This document shows, one piece after another, positions 1-8,548 of a DNA stretch of 27,492 nucleotides; the first letter of the stretch is position 1, and every line of letters begins with the position of its first letter. A program made the position numbers and the translations under genes. Source of the DNA: a virus; the IMG/VR virus record IMGVR_UViG_3300017692_000005, positions 1-27,492 of that record. The stretch is one strand, 5' to 3'. The notes under the pieces are model-generated. The model worked only from the letters and a program-made list of their open reading frames with translations, made no database searches and was not told the origin of the DNA.

Positions 1-97
1 GAACACCGGCAACATCATCAACACGCTCGGCACCGACGCGAACGCCAAGGCCACCGTCGAGCTGGCCAAGGCTGACGTGACGGAGTTGGGCGAGTAA
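1..97 (+). CDS. C-terminal end of an upstream late gene (partial)
   Basis: An open frame enters from the left edge and stops at TAA (95-97). It gives 31 residues ending in AKADVTELGE. I do not recognise a family from this fragment. Terminase subunits usually sit just before the portal gene in this type of phage, so a terminase end is possible by position only. Confidence 0.5.
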   Translation, partial: NTGNIINTLGTDANAKATVELAKADVTELGE

Positions 98-98
98 T

Positions 99-335
99 AT
101 GCTGCGCGCCACGCACATCAATTACCTACACCCCAAGCACCTGCGCGTCGAAGATGGCGAGCAGCACCTTGGCTGGAATGCCGCGAAAGGCTTCCACATG
201 GTAGAAGCGGTGTGCGTGGCTCCCAGCTGCTCTAGCTATGAAAAGTTAAACAAACCCGGCCTTCCGACTTATCCTCGTGTAAGGCGAACCGGGAAAAGGG
301 AGGCCGTATATCAGATGATGCGGAACTTCGTTTAG
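99..335 (+). CDS. Possible small ORF between the upstream gene and portal
   Basis: This 78-codon frame begins one base after the upstream stop and ends with TAG directly abutting the portal ATG. It is in the same reading frame as portal, so only an amber codon separates the two. The protein is basic, matches no family I know, and its codon use is less typical than its neighbours. It also contains the hairpin at 255-293. A good Shine-Dalgarno (GGGAGG at 298-303) lies inside it, 11 bases before an in-frame ATG at 315, and that ATG would give only MMRNFV before the amber. The region may therefore be a leader that couples translation into portal rather than a true gene. Confidence 0.3.
   Translation: MLRATHINYLHPKHLRVEDGEQHLGWNAAKGFHMVEAVCVAPSCSSYEKLNKPGLPTYPRVRRTGKREAVYQMMRNFV
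255..293 (+). other. Imperfect hairpin upstream of portal
   Basis: CCCGG (255-259) can pair with CCGGG (289-293), and CCTT (260-263) with AAGG (281-284), leaving a four-base bulge and a 17-base loop. No T-run follows, so it is not a typical terminator. It lies just upstream of the GGGAGG ribosome-binding site and could affect translation or processing of the portal message. Confidence 0.35.
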
Positions 336-2219
336 ATGGCCCCGCCGTCTGACTTCCGCGAAATGGTGGTCAAACGGCGGGATGCGTGCGTCAAGTTCAA
401 GGACGGCAAGCCGGCGAGAGATCGCAAGCAGGCCTTGGACTTCTACAACGGCAAGAATCTCGACGCTTATGGAGATAGTGGCGACGGGCTCAGTACCGTT
501 GTCAGCCGTGACGTGATGGAGAGCATTGAGAGCGTCATTCCTCCGCTGGTGCGCCCGTTCGTGGCTGGCGAAGAGGTGGTGACGTTCGATCCGGTCGGCG
601 ATGAGGACGAGAAGGCCGCGCGTCAGGCCACCGAATACGTCAACCATGTATTTCGCCGGCACAACAACGTGCTGTTCATGGTCGAGACCTCGCTGAAGGA
701 CGGCCTGCTGTTCCGCCTGGGCGTGGCCAAAACGGTCATGGAAGAAGAGGAAGGCGAGCCCGAGACCTACGACGGCATGGACGAGAGCCAGCTTATGGCC
801 CTTCAAATGAAGGCTCAGAGCGAAGGCCGCGAACTGGCGGGCGATATCACGCAGGACCCTGCGACCGGCCTGTACGGGGCTGTGCTGGCGCCCAAGAAGC
901 TGAAGAAGTTCCGCGTTCACGTCATCGCGCCTGACGAGTTTCTGTACGAAGAGCGCTTGTCCCGCCTCGATCAGTCCACGTTCCTAGGGCACAGCAAGAC
1001 CGCGATGCTCGCCGACGTGATCGCGATGGGCATTGACGAGAAGAAGGCCAAGAGTCTGCGATCGGGCAAGCCCACCGAAGAGCAGGACGCTCGCTATGCC
1101 GACGAGGACAGCAGCAACGAAGACAGCGAGTGGGATGACGACGATCTAGCGCGTCCTGTGCAGATCGATGAGTGCTATATTCGCTGCGATTACAACGGCG
1201 ATGGTGTGCTGGAGTGGCGCAAGGTCATCTTGGGCGGCGCGCAGAAGATGCTTCTGTCCGACGAGCCGGCAGACGGCCATCCGTATTCGACATGGACGCC
1301 GGTGCCGATGAGCCACAAGCTGGTCGGGCTCAGCATGTACGACATGACCCGCGACGTGCAGATCCAGAAGACGGCCTTGCAGCGCGAGCAGTTGAACAAT
1401 CTGTATCTGGTGAACCGCCCGCAGCGTGAGGTGGTGGACGGCCAGGTTAATATCGACGATCTGCTGAACCCGGCGATCAACGGCATCGTGCGCGTCAAGC
1501 AGCAAGGCATGATCACGCCGCTGGTTACGCCGTTCGTGGCCGCTGAGACGTTCGGCATGATCGAGTATCTGGATGGCGTGCGTGAGGCCCGCACCGGCGT
1601 CACTCGCTACAACCAGGGTATGGATGCCAACTCGCTGAACAAGACAGCGACAGGCATGAACATCATCTCGAATAACAGCCAGCAGCGCCAGGAGCTTGTC
1701 GCGCGGCACTTCGGTGAGTTCCTCAAGGACGTTTTTACCAAGCTGCTGCATCTGGTGCGCCAGCATGCGGATCCGGCGGATGTTGAGCGCCTGTTGGGTG
1801 AGTTCGTTGAATGGCCGACCGAATACGACGCCACTGTGTCCGTTGGCTTGGGTACGAACAACAAGGATCAGCTCGTTGCGCACCTCAATGCGCTGATGCA
1901 GATCGACCAGCAGATCATCCAGTTGCAACAGGGCCTGCAGGGGCCACTTCTCACTGCACCGAACGTCTACGAGAAGCTGAAGCGTCTATGCGAGGCTATG
2001 GGGCTCAAGGGCGACGGATATTACACCGATCCCAGCAAGCCGCCGCCTCCCGGCGCGCAGCCTCCGCAGCAGAAGGAGCCGCCACAGGATCCGCTTGGCG
2101 AGGCCAAGATCAAGGCGCAGACTGAGATCGGCAAGGCCCAGATCAAGGCCGGAACCGATGTCCAGATTGCCGGCATGAAGCAGGCCATGCAGCCACAGGC
2201 TACAGCTGATGCCGACTGA
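336..2219 (+). CDS. Portal protein (SU10/P22-type)
   Basis: This is the dodecameric ring at the capsid vertex through which DNA is packaged and ejected. The 627-residue length fits podovirus portals. The N-terminal part (DFREMVVKRRDACVKFKDGK) and the central segment around residues 345-455 (MYDMTRDVQIQKTALQREQ; later LNKTATGMNI) match SU10/P22-type portals. The C-terminus has a proline-rich linker followed by a Lys/Ala/Gln helix (about residues 590-620). The start was chosen because the homologous block begins within a few residues of this ATG, although the closest strong Shine-Dalgarno serves an ATG seven codons upstream that is closed by an amber. The gene overlaps the next one by 11 bases and heads the head-gene block. 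Confidence 0.88.
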   Translation: MAPPSDFREMVVKRRDACVKFKDGKPARDRKQALDFYNGKNLDAYGDSGDGLSTVVSRDVMESIESVIPPLVRPFVAGEEVVTFDPVGDEDEKAARQATEYVNHVFRRHNNVLFMVETSLKDGLLFRLGVAKTVMEEEEGEPETYDGMDESQLMALQMKAQSEGRELAGDITQDPATGLYGAVLAPKKLKKFRVHVIAPDEFLYEERLSRLDQSTFLGHSKTAMLADVIAMGIDEKKAKSLRSGKPTEEQDARYADEDSSNEDSEWDDDDLARPVQIDECYIRCDYNGDGVLEWRKVILGGAQKMLLSDEPADGHPYSTWTPVPMSHKLVGLSMYDMTRDVQIQKTALQREQLNNLYLVNRPQREVVDGQVNIDDLLNPAINGIVRVKQQGMITPLVTPFVAAETFGMIEYLDGVREARTGVTRYNQGMDANSLNKTATGMNIISNNSQQRQELVARHFGEFLKDVFTKLLHLVRQHADPADVERLLGEFVEWPTEYDATVSVGLGTNNKDQLVAHLNALMQIDQQIIQLQQGLQGPLLTAPNVYEKLKRLCEAMGLKGDGYYTDPSKPPPPGAQPPQQKEPPQDPLGEAKIKAQTEIGKAQIKAGTDVQIAGMKQAMQPQATADAD

Positions 2220-2595
2220 ACGGTTCAGCATCCCGCGCGATCTGGTCGCAGGTTACAAGCAGGGCTCGGCGCCAGCATGGTATGCGCTGGCGGTTGTGTC
2301 GCTTGGGTCGGATGGTGCAGAGGGCGCGCCGCTTACCGCAGGAGCCGATCGCAGCGGAACGGCACAGACAAGTGCTGGAGTGTTGGCGCCCGCGAATGCA
2401 TCCCGGCGCAGCTTGGACGTGCAGAATGTCGGCACCGGCAACATCGGCATCACCGAGAACGATGCCGATCCCGTAATTGGGCAGGCGGGGACGTACACGA
2501 TTGCGCCTGGCGGTAGTTTCAAGGTGCGAACGAACCGCCAGGTCAAAGTTATCGCCGCGACTGCTGGAACGCCATATACGGCGACGGAACTGTAG
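2209..2595 (+). CDS. Small virion structural protein, probable beta-sandwich
   Basis: A 128-residue protein overlapping the end of portal. From about residue 45 it has the pattern SGTAQTSAGVLAPANASRRS, then DVQNVGTGNIGITENDADPV, then APGGSFKVRTNRQVKVIAAT. This layout is seen in small phage head or decoration proteins that form beta-sandwiches, and no specific function is assigned to them. Its place between portal and scaffold supports a virion role. It is not catalytic as far as can be seen. Confidence 0.6.
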   Translation: MPTERFSIPRDLVAGYKQGSAPAWYALAVVSLGSDGAEGAPLTAGADRSGTAQTSAGVLAPANASRRSLDVQNVGTGNIGITENDADPVIGQAGTYTIAPGGSFKVRTNRQVKVIAATAGTPYTATEL

Positions 2596-2597
2596 CT

Positions 2598-3053
2598 ATG
2601 GGCGAAGTCAGCAACCCGGGCATGACAGCTGCGCAAGTCGCGGCGATCATGCCGCAACCCGCCAGTGCGGCGCCGCCGCCGGTTCAAGTCGATAGCGCCA
2701 AGGGTGACGTTTCCCGTTACGCTCTAGAGAACCACACGCATGAGAGCCGCTTACAGGCACGACGCATGCAACTGGTTTTCGACGCGAACGGCGAGGCTAT
2801 TTACACGTTTCCGAAGGCTTATGCGACCGGCGTTGTCCCGATCGTTCAAGTGACGGCCGAAAATACGCGGGGGGCGTCTTACCGCTACGACGCGACGATC
2901 AAGCAGGATTCGACCAGCGCTTCGCAGACGACGGTTATCCTGTCGAAAACCCCGCGCACGCTGACGGCTTCCGTTTTGGGCGCCGTGCTGAATGTGTTCA
3001 CCAATCCTGCCGATACGGTCTGGATCAACATCATGAGTAGGGCGCCGTCATGA
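2598..3053 (+). CDS. Virion structural protein, head- or tail-fibre-like
   Basis: This 151-residue protein starts two bases after the previous stop. The N-terminal part is Ala/Pro-rich, including a run of three prolines. It leads into GDVSRYALENHTHESRLQAR, a His-containing motif that often marks the junction before a beta-rich receptor-binding or fibre domain in phage structural proteins. The remainder (QLVFDANGEAIYTFPKAY onward) looks all-beta. Function is inferred from motif and position among head genes; it could be a capsid fibre or decoration protein. Confidence 0.55.
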   Translation: MGEVSNPGMTAAQVAAIMPQPASAAPPPVQVDSAKGDVSRYALENHTHESRLQARRMQLVFDANGEAIYTFPKAYATGVVPIVQVTAENTRGASYRYDATIKQDSTSASQTTVILSKTPRTLTASVLGAVLNVFTNPADTVWINIMSRAPS

Positions 3054-3112
3054 GAAAAGGTATCGGTGTCGCAGTATCGTGCCAAGTTCCCATTCGCCCG
3101 GCGAGGGGCTGA
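3050..3112 (+). CDS. Candidate 20-residue micro-ORF
   Basis: It starts at an ATGA overlap with the previous gene and stops two bases before the next ATG. The peptide is MRKGIGVAVSCQVPIRPARG. Its tight fit between two genes is the only support. It may simply carry ribosomes to the next start rather than make a useful product. Confidence 0.25.
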   Translation: MRKGIGVAVSCQVPIRPARG

Positions 3113-3114
3113 CC

Positions 3115-3414
3115 ATGGGCACGAACATCGCTTCCAGCTTCACCCTCGCTGCCACGCCCATGATGGTGGATCTGCGCGAGGAGGAAGAAACCGAGTTTCA
3201 GGTGACCGGTCTGTCTGGCGGCGACACAATCGCGGTGACGCGCAGCTTCGACAAGGTAGGCTTTGCTCCCATGATGGTGTTCAACGGGGTGTTCGACTCG
3301 TTCACGTCGATTGCTGCGGATCACATCTATTCGTGCCCTGCTGCCGGCTATCTGACGTTCACGAAGACCGGCACGGCATCCACTCCGACGATCTCGGTGC
3401 GCCGTGGGTTCTGA
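3115..3414 (+). CDS. Small virion-associated protein
   Basis: A 99-residue protein. The start at this ATG is preferred to an in-frame ATG at 3079 because GAGGGG lies about six bases upstream and the peptide begins cleanly as MGTNIASSFTLAATPMMVDL. It is rich in Thr, Phe and small residues with alternating polar and hydrophobic positions, so it is probably all-beta. It lies in the head-gene block and overlaps the next gene by 11 bases. I do not recognise the family; a decoration or head-fibre component is a reasonable guess. Confidence 0.55.
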   Translation: MGTNIASSFTLAATPMMVDLREEEETEFQVTGLSGGDTIAVTRSFDKVGFAPMMVFNGVFDSFTSIAADHIYSCPAAGYLTFTKTGTASTPTISVRRGF

Positions 3415-3655
3415 CAACACGCGCCGGGCTGCTGAAGCCGCACAACTGCTCGACAATCCACTGCTTAACGAGGCGTTCGACAGCGTTCGTTCCGCTGCTG
3501 TACACGCGTGGGAGATGACGAAGGCCGATGACACGCAATCGCGCGAGATCGCCTGGCTGACCGTCAAGGTTTTGGCTCGGATCAAGGGCGAATTGCAGTC
3601 CATCGTCGATGATGGGCGGATTGCTGCGGCGCGCGTTCAAGCCCCGCTGCGATAG
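3404..3655 (+). CDS. Small helical phage protein upstream of scaffold
   Basis: An 83-residue protein with a GTG start inside the previous gene's end. It is predicted helical and amphipathic: LLDNPLLNEAFDSVRSAAVH followed by EIAWLTVKVLARIKGELQSI. Small helical proteins of this pattern are common just ahead of scaffold genes in tailed phages, but their role is not established. It has no catalytic motif and no membrane segment. A part in head assembly is inferred from position. Confidence 0.6.
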   Translation: MGSDNTRRAAEAAQLLDNPLLNEAFDSVRSAAVHAWEMTKADDTQSREIAWLTVKVLARIKGELQSIVDDGRIAAARVQAPLR

Positions 3656-3692
3656 TTCCCGCGCTTAGGCGCACAACACAGGAAATCACCAA

Positions 3693-4706
3693 ATGGTAGA
3701 TACGGCGACCCCGGAAACGGGACCCGTTGACGCGCCCGCGTCGATCGACAGCGTTATGGCTGAGTTCGAGGCAGGAGGTGAGGCCCCTGCTGATGCTCTG
3801 GAGAGCGTCACGCAGGAATTGGTCAATGAAGCCGAAGGGGCAGGCGAAGCCGAAGAGGCACCCGAAACCGAGGACGATGCGACCGATCCCGCCGAAGAGG
3901 CTGAGGAACCCGAGGACGGCAACCCGGAAGAGCAGAAGTACACCGTCAAGGTGAACGGCGAAGAGCGCGAAGTGCCGCTCTCCGAACTGCTCAACGGCTA
4001 CAGCCGAACCGAGGACTACAAGGCAAAGACGGCGGCGGTAGCGGAGGAAAGGCGCACACTGGAGGCCGAACGGTCCCGAGTGGATGCCGAAGCCCGCGCC
4101 GAATACGCGAGCCAGCTTGAGCAAGCGACCAACCTGTTTGCCCAGTACGATCCCGTTTTGGCAGAAGCCAGGACGCTCGACTGGGACGCCCTGAAAGCTG
4201 CTGACCCAGCGGCATATCTGCAGGCCCAAGATGCCGTGAACGCACGGCTGAATGCCATCCAGCAGATGCAGAGCCAGGTCCAGCAGCACCGCACGCAGGC
4301 GCAGCAGCACCAGCAGGCGGAATTGGAGCAGGAGCGTGCAACGCGCTTCGACAACACCGCAGACGAGATCGTGAAGGTTTTTCCCGAACTGGCTGACGAA
4401 GCCAAGTTCAAGGAATTTGCCGGCGCGAACATCGACTTCCTGCGGGCTCAGGGCTTCGATCAGCAGGAAATCGCCGACAGTCTCGATCATCGCGTCTTGA
4501 CGATGGTGGACAAGGCTCGGCGCTGGGATGCCCAACAGGCCGCCCAGAAGTCGCTTCCCGAAAAGAAGATCGTGCCGAAATCGGCGGTCAAGCCGCTGAC
4601 GACGGACGGATCTGGCTCGCGCGCAACCTCGTCCCGGTTCCCTGCCCGCGCATCGCGTGAGGGCAAGGCGGACTGGATCGCTTCCCAAATTCTATCCGAG
4701 GATTAA
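3693..4706 (+). CDS. Capsid scaffolding protein
   Basis: This 337-residue protein should act inside the procapsid to shape the shell and then leave. The first 85 residues are very acidic (Glu/Asp/Ala-rich). Next comes YTVKVNGEEREVPLSELLNG, a conserved segment of scaffold proteins in this phage group. A long Gln/Glu/Arg-rich coiled coil follows (about 110-220), and a basic C-terminus is typical of capsid binding. The gene sits directly before the major capsid gene, six bases away, as expected. AGGAAA about eight bases upstream serves as ribosome-binding site. No protease domain is visible. Confidence 0.88.
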   Translation: MVDTATPETGPVDAPASIDSVMAEFEAGGEAPADALESVTQELVNEAEGAGEAEEAPETEDDATDPAEEAEEPEDGNPEEQKYTVKVNGEEREVPLSELLNGYSRTEDYKAKTAAVAEERRTLEAERSRVDAEARAEYASQLEQATNLFAQYDPVLAEARTLDWDALKAADPAAYLQAQDAVNARLNAIQQMQSQVQQHRTQAQQHQQAELEQERATRFDNTADEIVKVFPELADEAKFKEFAGANIDFLRAQGFDQQEIADSLDHRVLTMVDKARRWDAQQAAQKSLPEKKIVPKSAVKPLTTDGSGSRATSSRFPARASREGKADWIASQILSED

Positions 4707-4711
4707 GGACC

Positions 4712-5668
4712 ATGGCTGTCCCAACCAATACGTTTCTGACGTTCGCCGCAGTCGGCAATCGCGAAGATCTGCTCGACAAGATCACCAACATCTCACCCAC
4801 CGACGTGCCTTTCACCAGCATGATTGGCGAAACCACCGCCAACGCGACCTATCACGAATGGCAGACCGACGCGCTTGCTGCCGCCGCGCAGAACGCGCAG
4901 CTGCAGGGTGACGATGTGACCTTCGCAGCCGCTGCGCCCACTGCTCGCTTGGGCAACCGCACGCAGATTTCCCGCAAGGAAGTCATCGTTTCGGGCACCC
5001 AGGATGCCGTCGACAAGGCCGGTCGCAACCGCGAAATCGTCTATCAGATGGGCAAGCGTCGTGACGAACTGAAGCGCGACAAGGAGTTCGTGCTCTGTTC
5101 GAACCAGGCACCGGTCACCGGCAACTCGTCGACGGCGCCGCAGCTTCGCCCGCTTTGTGGCTGGTTCGCGACCAACACCGATCGCGGTTCGGGCGGCGCC
5201 AATGGCACCACCACGGCAGCGGCCACCGATGGCACCCAGCGTGCCCTCACGCTCGGCATGATCACCACGCAGCAGCAGAACGCATGGACGCAGGGCGGCA
5301 AGCCTGGTTATCTGATGTGCGGCCCCAAGCAGCGCCAGAACCTCACCACCGTCATGGGCGGCGCGGCGACCAAGTTCTACGCCGTGGAAGACAAGAAGAT
5401 GACCGCCACGATCCAGGCGTTCGAAGGCGACTTCGGCTTGGTCAAGATCGTGACCGATCGCTTCATTCGCGGCGCGCAGAGCGGTGCAGACCGGGAGATC
5501 TTCCTGCTCGATCCGTCGCTCTGGAATATCGCGCACCTCAAGGGCCGCAAGATGGTCTCCGAGGATCTGGCGAAGACCGGCGATAACGAAAAGGGCATGA
5601 TGCTCTCGGAGTACACGCTGGAAAGCCTGCAGGAAGCCGGCAACGCGATCATCGCGGATCTGAGCTGA
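4712..5668 (+). CDS. Major capsid protein (SU10/DUF5309-type, HK97 fold expected)
   Basis: A 318-residue protein that forms the icosahedral shell. Conserved features of the SU10-type capsid family are visible: an N-terminal LDKITNISPTDVPFTSMIGE, then ARLGNRTQISRKEVIVSGTQ and KRRDELKRDKEFVLCSNQ. A further conserved block reads IVTDRFIRGAQSGADREIFL. AAGGA lies a few bases before the start. It follows scaffold directly and is followed by an intrinsic terminator, so the head block can end here with high transcript dose. Codon use is strongly biased, as expected for the most abundant virion protein. Confidence 0.93.
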   Translation: MAVPTNTFLTFAAVGNREDLLDKITNISPTDVPFTSMIGETTANATYHEWQTDALAAAAQNAQLQGDDVTFAAAAPTARLGNRTQISRKEVIVSGTQDAVDKAGRNREIVYQMGKRRDELKRDKEFVLCSNQAPVTGNSSTAPQLRPLCGWFATNTDRGSGGANGTTTAAATDGTQRALTLGMITTQQQNAWTQGGKPGYLMCGPKQRQNLTTVMGGAATKFYAVEDKKMTATIQAFEGDFGLVKIVTDRFIRGAQSGADREIFLLDPSLWNIAHLKGRKMVSEDLAKTGDNEKGMMLSEYTLESLQEAGNAIIADLS

Positions 5669-5674
5669 TCTACC

Positions 5675-5709
5675 TGGCGGGGGTTTCGCCGCTCCCGCCA
5701 TTTCTTTCT
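5675..5709 (+). terminator. Intrinsic terminator after the capsid gene
   Basis: TGGCGGG (5675-5681) pairs with CCCGCCA (5694-5700) across a 12-base loop, and a T-rich run (TTTCTTTCT) follows. It lies in the only clear gap of the head block. It is probably partial, because tail genes continue downstream. Confidence 0.8.
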
Positions 5710-5728
5710 CATCGTTGGGAGGTGCGCC

Positions 5729-6070
5729 ATGCCGGATGTTTTCCGCGAGGAATGGCAAGGCGATGTGCGCGTGCGCCATCTACATGATGCCGCCAGCGAT
5801 ACGTTCCACGTCGACTATTGGCAGGACAGCCAGGCTGCTGTCGATCTAGTCGACACGATCAATTCCGAAGGCGCACCGACGCTCGATGGCCTTGGCAAGC
5901 CGGTGGTCGAAGTGCCGATCGTGGTGGCCATAGAGTTCTGCCAGGTTCGCGGCATTCCTTGGGAGCGGTTCCTTTACGGCAACGAGTACGACACCGAGTT
6001 CAAGCGGTTCGCGCAGGAATACAGCCGGCTTGCCTACCGTTCGGCCAAGAGCGTGCACGCCGTATCATGA
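5729..6070 (+). CDS. Phage protein between capsid and adaptor
   Basis: A 113-residue protein with GGGAGG about seven bases before its ATG. It contains VRHLHDAASDTFHVDYWQDS and a helical C-terminal half (FCQVRGIPWERFLYGNEYDT). I do not recognise a named family. The position between capsid and adaptor, with ATGA overlap into the adaptor, suggests a neck or head-completion role. Confidence 0.55.
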   Translation: MPDVFREEWQGDVRVRHLHDAASDTFHVDYWQDSQAAVDLVDTINSEGAPTLDGLGKPVVEVPIVVAIEFCQVRGIPWERFLYGNEYDTEFKRFAQEYSRLAYRSAKSVHAVS

Positions 6071-6660
6071 TCACCAACTATTCCGAGCTTGTCAGCGCTG
6101 TGGGCGATTGGCTCGATCGGGATGACCTTGCCTTGCGTTCCAGCACGTTCATCCAGCTTGCGGAGTCGAGCCTCAATCGGAAGCTCGATGACCCGAGCAT
6201 GGAAGTGGCTGTAACCGGGACCGCCACCAGCGACAGCACGCCTTTGCCGGCAGACTTCGGCGCCATGGTTTCGATTTCGACGGGGAATGGCGATCTCAAG
6301 GCGATTGGCGCCGTAGAGTATGCAACCTATCGTCCTGTTTCGGACATCCCGCGCGCTTACGCCATCATCGACAACGCGCTGTGGTTCGCCCCGCGCAATC
6401 CGACAACGCCCTACACGCTGGTCTATCGGCGTCGTATTCCGGCTCTCACGGAGACGGCGCCTACCAACTGGCTGCTGGCTCTCGCGCCTGACGTGTACCT
6501 GTACGGCGCGCTGCTACAGGCAGAAGCGTTCCTGGCTGAAGATGATCGTATCTCGCTCTGGAAGGCGGCATTTGACGAAGCAGTTTCCGAACTGATCACG
6601 GACGGAGCGAAGCGCAAATGGGGGGCGGGGCCGATCGCGCCTCGCATTCGCCGCGCATGA
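6067..6660 (+). CDS. Head-tail adaptor protein (SU10-type)
   Basis: This 197-residue protein should form the ring attached beneath portal. The N-terminal block ITNYSELVSAVGDWLDRDDL followed by FIQLAESSLNRKL matches the SU10/P22 gp4-like adaptor family. A beta-rich middle and a helical C-terminal region (PDVYLYGALLQAEAFLAEDD) also fit. The start at 6067 is chosen because the frame upstream is a shadow of the previous gene and the ATGA overlap is typical here. The next gene also overlaps by ATGA. Confidence 0.8.
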   Translation: MITNYSELVSAVGDWLDRDDLALRSSTFIQLAESSLNRKLDDPSMEVAVTGTATSDSTPLPADFGAMVSISTGNGDLKAIGAVEYATYRPVSDIPRAYAIIDNALWFAPRNPTTPYTLVYRRRIPALTETAPTNWLLALAPDVYLYGALLQAEAFLAEDDRISLWKAAFDEAVSELITDGAKRKWGAGPIAPRIRRA

Positions 6661-8081
6661 AGCTGGTCTTTGGTGACTTTCTTCCCGATCTAACCGAGTA
6701 CGGCGCGCCAGGGGTGTCGGAAGTGCTGAATCTGTACCCCACGTCATCGGGCTATCGTCCAGTCGGCCAGTTCACGCCGCATTCGTCCAACTTCCCCGGC
6801 ATCTGCCGTGGCTCAAGCGCGTTCATTGCGCCATCGGGCCGCGTGGTGCTGATCGCCGGCACTGCCACCGCGCTGTACCGCAAGACGCTGACGGGATGGG
6901 AGGCAATTCGCTCAGGTTACAGCATGCCGACCGGCACGCGCTGGAGGTTCTGTCAGTTCGGGCCGTTTGCCATCGCCACCAACGCGATCGACGAGATGGT
7001 GCGGATAGATCTTGAGGACGACACCACTAGCCTTCTCGGCGGCGACCCGCCCAAGTTCCAAGCGCTGGCCACCGTCAGCAACTTCGTGGTCGGCACGCAG
7101 GCTGATGGCGCCGTAAATCAGATCGCATGGTCAGGCGAAAACGACGCCGAGTGGTGGACGTTCGCACAGCGCAAGTCAGACTATCAGGAGTTTCCAGACG
7201 GCGGTGAGATTACCGGCATCGTCGGTGGCGAGATCGGCCTGATTTTGCAGCGCAATGCCGTCCGGCGCATGGCCTATGTAGGCGGCAACGTGCTGTTCCG
7301 CTTTGACAAGATCAGCTCAAATGTTGGCTGTGCTTCGGTGCATTCGGTCGCGCAGCACGGCGAACTGGCCTTCTGGTACTCGCACACCGGTTTCAAGATG
7401 TGGGATGGCTCGCAGATCCGGCCCATCGGGTTCGAAAAGGTCGATCGGGCGTTCGGGTCGCTTTACGGTCAAATCAACCTCAACGACATGTCGACCGCGA
7501 TCGATGGTCAGCGCGGCACGGTGTGCTGGTCGACCGGGCGCAAGATGTGGCTGTACAACTGGCTGCTCGACAAGTGGACGGTCATCAACCAGGCGGCAGA
7601 GATCGTCACGTCGCGAGAGACGCAGGCGCCGGGTCTCGACGAACAAGATCCTGAGATCGGCTCGGCTGACGATGTGATCGACACTTCCGGGCTCGATACG
7701 CTCGACGCCGCTCGGTACAAGATCGGCGACCCGGTGTTCTACGTGTTCAATGGCCCCGCGCTCGGCACGTTCAACGGAGTCAATATGAGCGCCAGGGTCG
7801 TCGGACGCACCATGGAGGTGGTCGAAGGTCGCGATGCTCGTATACGGCGCATCCGCCCGATGACCGATGCCACCAGCGGGATTACGGTCCGGCTTGAGGC
7901 TCGGCAGAAGTTGGGCGATGTCCCAGTGCGACGCGACTTCAACACTCTGCAGGCGAGCGGAGAAATGCCAGTCCGGTCGCGTGGGCGTTTCGTGCGCGCT
8001 CGCATTGAGATCGCCGAAGGTGCGGCATGGAGCTATTTGCAGGGCGTTGACGCGACGCTTGATGTGGGAGGCCGGCGATGA
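6657..8081 (+). CDS. Tail nozzle / packaged-DNA stabilisation protein (P22 gp10-like)
   Basis: A 474-residue protein expected to form the lower tail tube (nozzle) that plugs and holds packaged DNA. Beta-propeller-like repeats dominate. Key segments are VSEVLNLYPTSSGYRPVGQF near the N-terminus, IAWSGENDAEWWTFAQRKSD in the middle and a run of WYSHTGFKMWDG-type strands. These match P22 gp10-type and related podovirus nozzle proteins. The start at 6657 gives MKLVFGDFLPDL; upstream in-frame codons belong to the adaptor's other frame. It follows the adaptor by ATGA overlap, the usual podovirus order. Confidence 0.82.
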   Translation: MKLVFGDFLPDLTEYGAPGVSEVLNLYPTSSGYRPVGQFTPHSSNFPGICRGSSAFIAPSGRVVLIAGTATALYRKTLTGWEAIRSGYSMPTGTRWRFCQFGPFAIATNAIDEMVRIDLEDDTTSLLGGDPPKFQALATVSNFVVGTQADGAVNQIAWSGENDAEWWTFAQRKSDYQEFPDGGEITGIVGGEIGLILQRNAVRRMAYVGGNVLFRFDKISSNVGCASVHSVAQHGELAFWYSHTGFKMWDGSQIRPIGFEKVDRAFGSLYGQINLNDMSTAIDGQRGTVCWSTGRKMWLYNWLLDKWTVINQAAEIVTSRETQAPGLDEQDPEIGSADDVIDTSGLDTLDAARYKIGDPVFYVFNGPALGTFNGVNMSARVVGRTMEVVEGRDARIRRIRPMTDATSGITVRLEARQKLGDVPVRRDFNTLQASGEMPVRSRGRFVRARIEIAEGAAWSYLQGVDATLDVGGRR

Positions 8082-8548
8082 GCCAGCTATACGCCTACAT
8101 CTCGACCAAGCAGACAGCGGACCCGTACGTTCCGCCTCAACCGTCGACGCTACCGACCCTCTCGCGTGACGTATCCGATGGCTTCTACGCGCTGCAAGGC
8201 GGTTACGTGCGGGTTGGACAGCTTGCGTTCTACCCGGTGCAGAAGTCTGTGCCGTTCCATCTGCTATGCGACGGCTCGGAAGTGCCGAAGGTGTCGTTTC
8301 CGGAGTTGTTCGAGTACCTAGGGGATAGCCAAGGCACGGCGAGCGATCCGCTTAATTTCGTGCTGCCCAACTTCGTCGGCGCGATCGAGCCCGCAACGGT
8401 GGTGGTGCCCGAAACGGTAGAGGCAGGCACGGTTACGTCTGAGCCGTCTTCTGAAGGGACAGGACAAGCCGGCGGCTCTACCAATCCGGCTGTGACCAGC
8501 GGTGGACGCCCTCCGGGGCGCTATGCGCGCGAAGTCAGCACCGAATGA
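8078..8548 (+). CDS. Tail-collar domain protein
   Basis: A 156-residue protein containing HLLCDGSEVPKVSFPELFEY (61-80) and NFVLPNF (93-99). These are the signature parts of the phage tail-collar domain, which normally reads CDGs...yp.Lf..lG...tFnLPdf. The C-terminal 55 residues are Thr/Gly/Ser/Pro-rich and probably disordered. It overlaps both neighbours by ATGA. A role in attaching receptor-binding proteins to the tail is known for the domain and inferred here. Confidence 0.75.
   Translation: MSQLYAYISTKQTADPYVPPQPSTLPTLSRDVSDGFYALQGGYVRVGQLAFYPVQKSVPFHLLCDGSEVPKVSFPELFEYLGDSQGTASDPLNFVLPNFVGAIEPATVVVPETVEAGTVTSEPSSEGTGQAGGSTNPAVTSGGRPPGRYAREVSTE

Noticed and set aside
246-920. Long minus-strand ORFs opposite portal, capsid and tail genes
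   Set aside because: They mirror GC-rich coding genes with strong third-position bias and lack ribosome-binding sites; treated as shadows.
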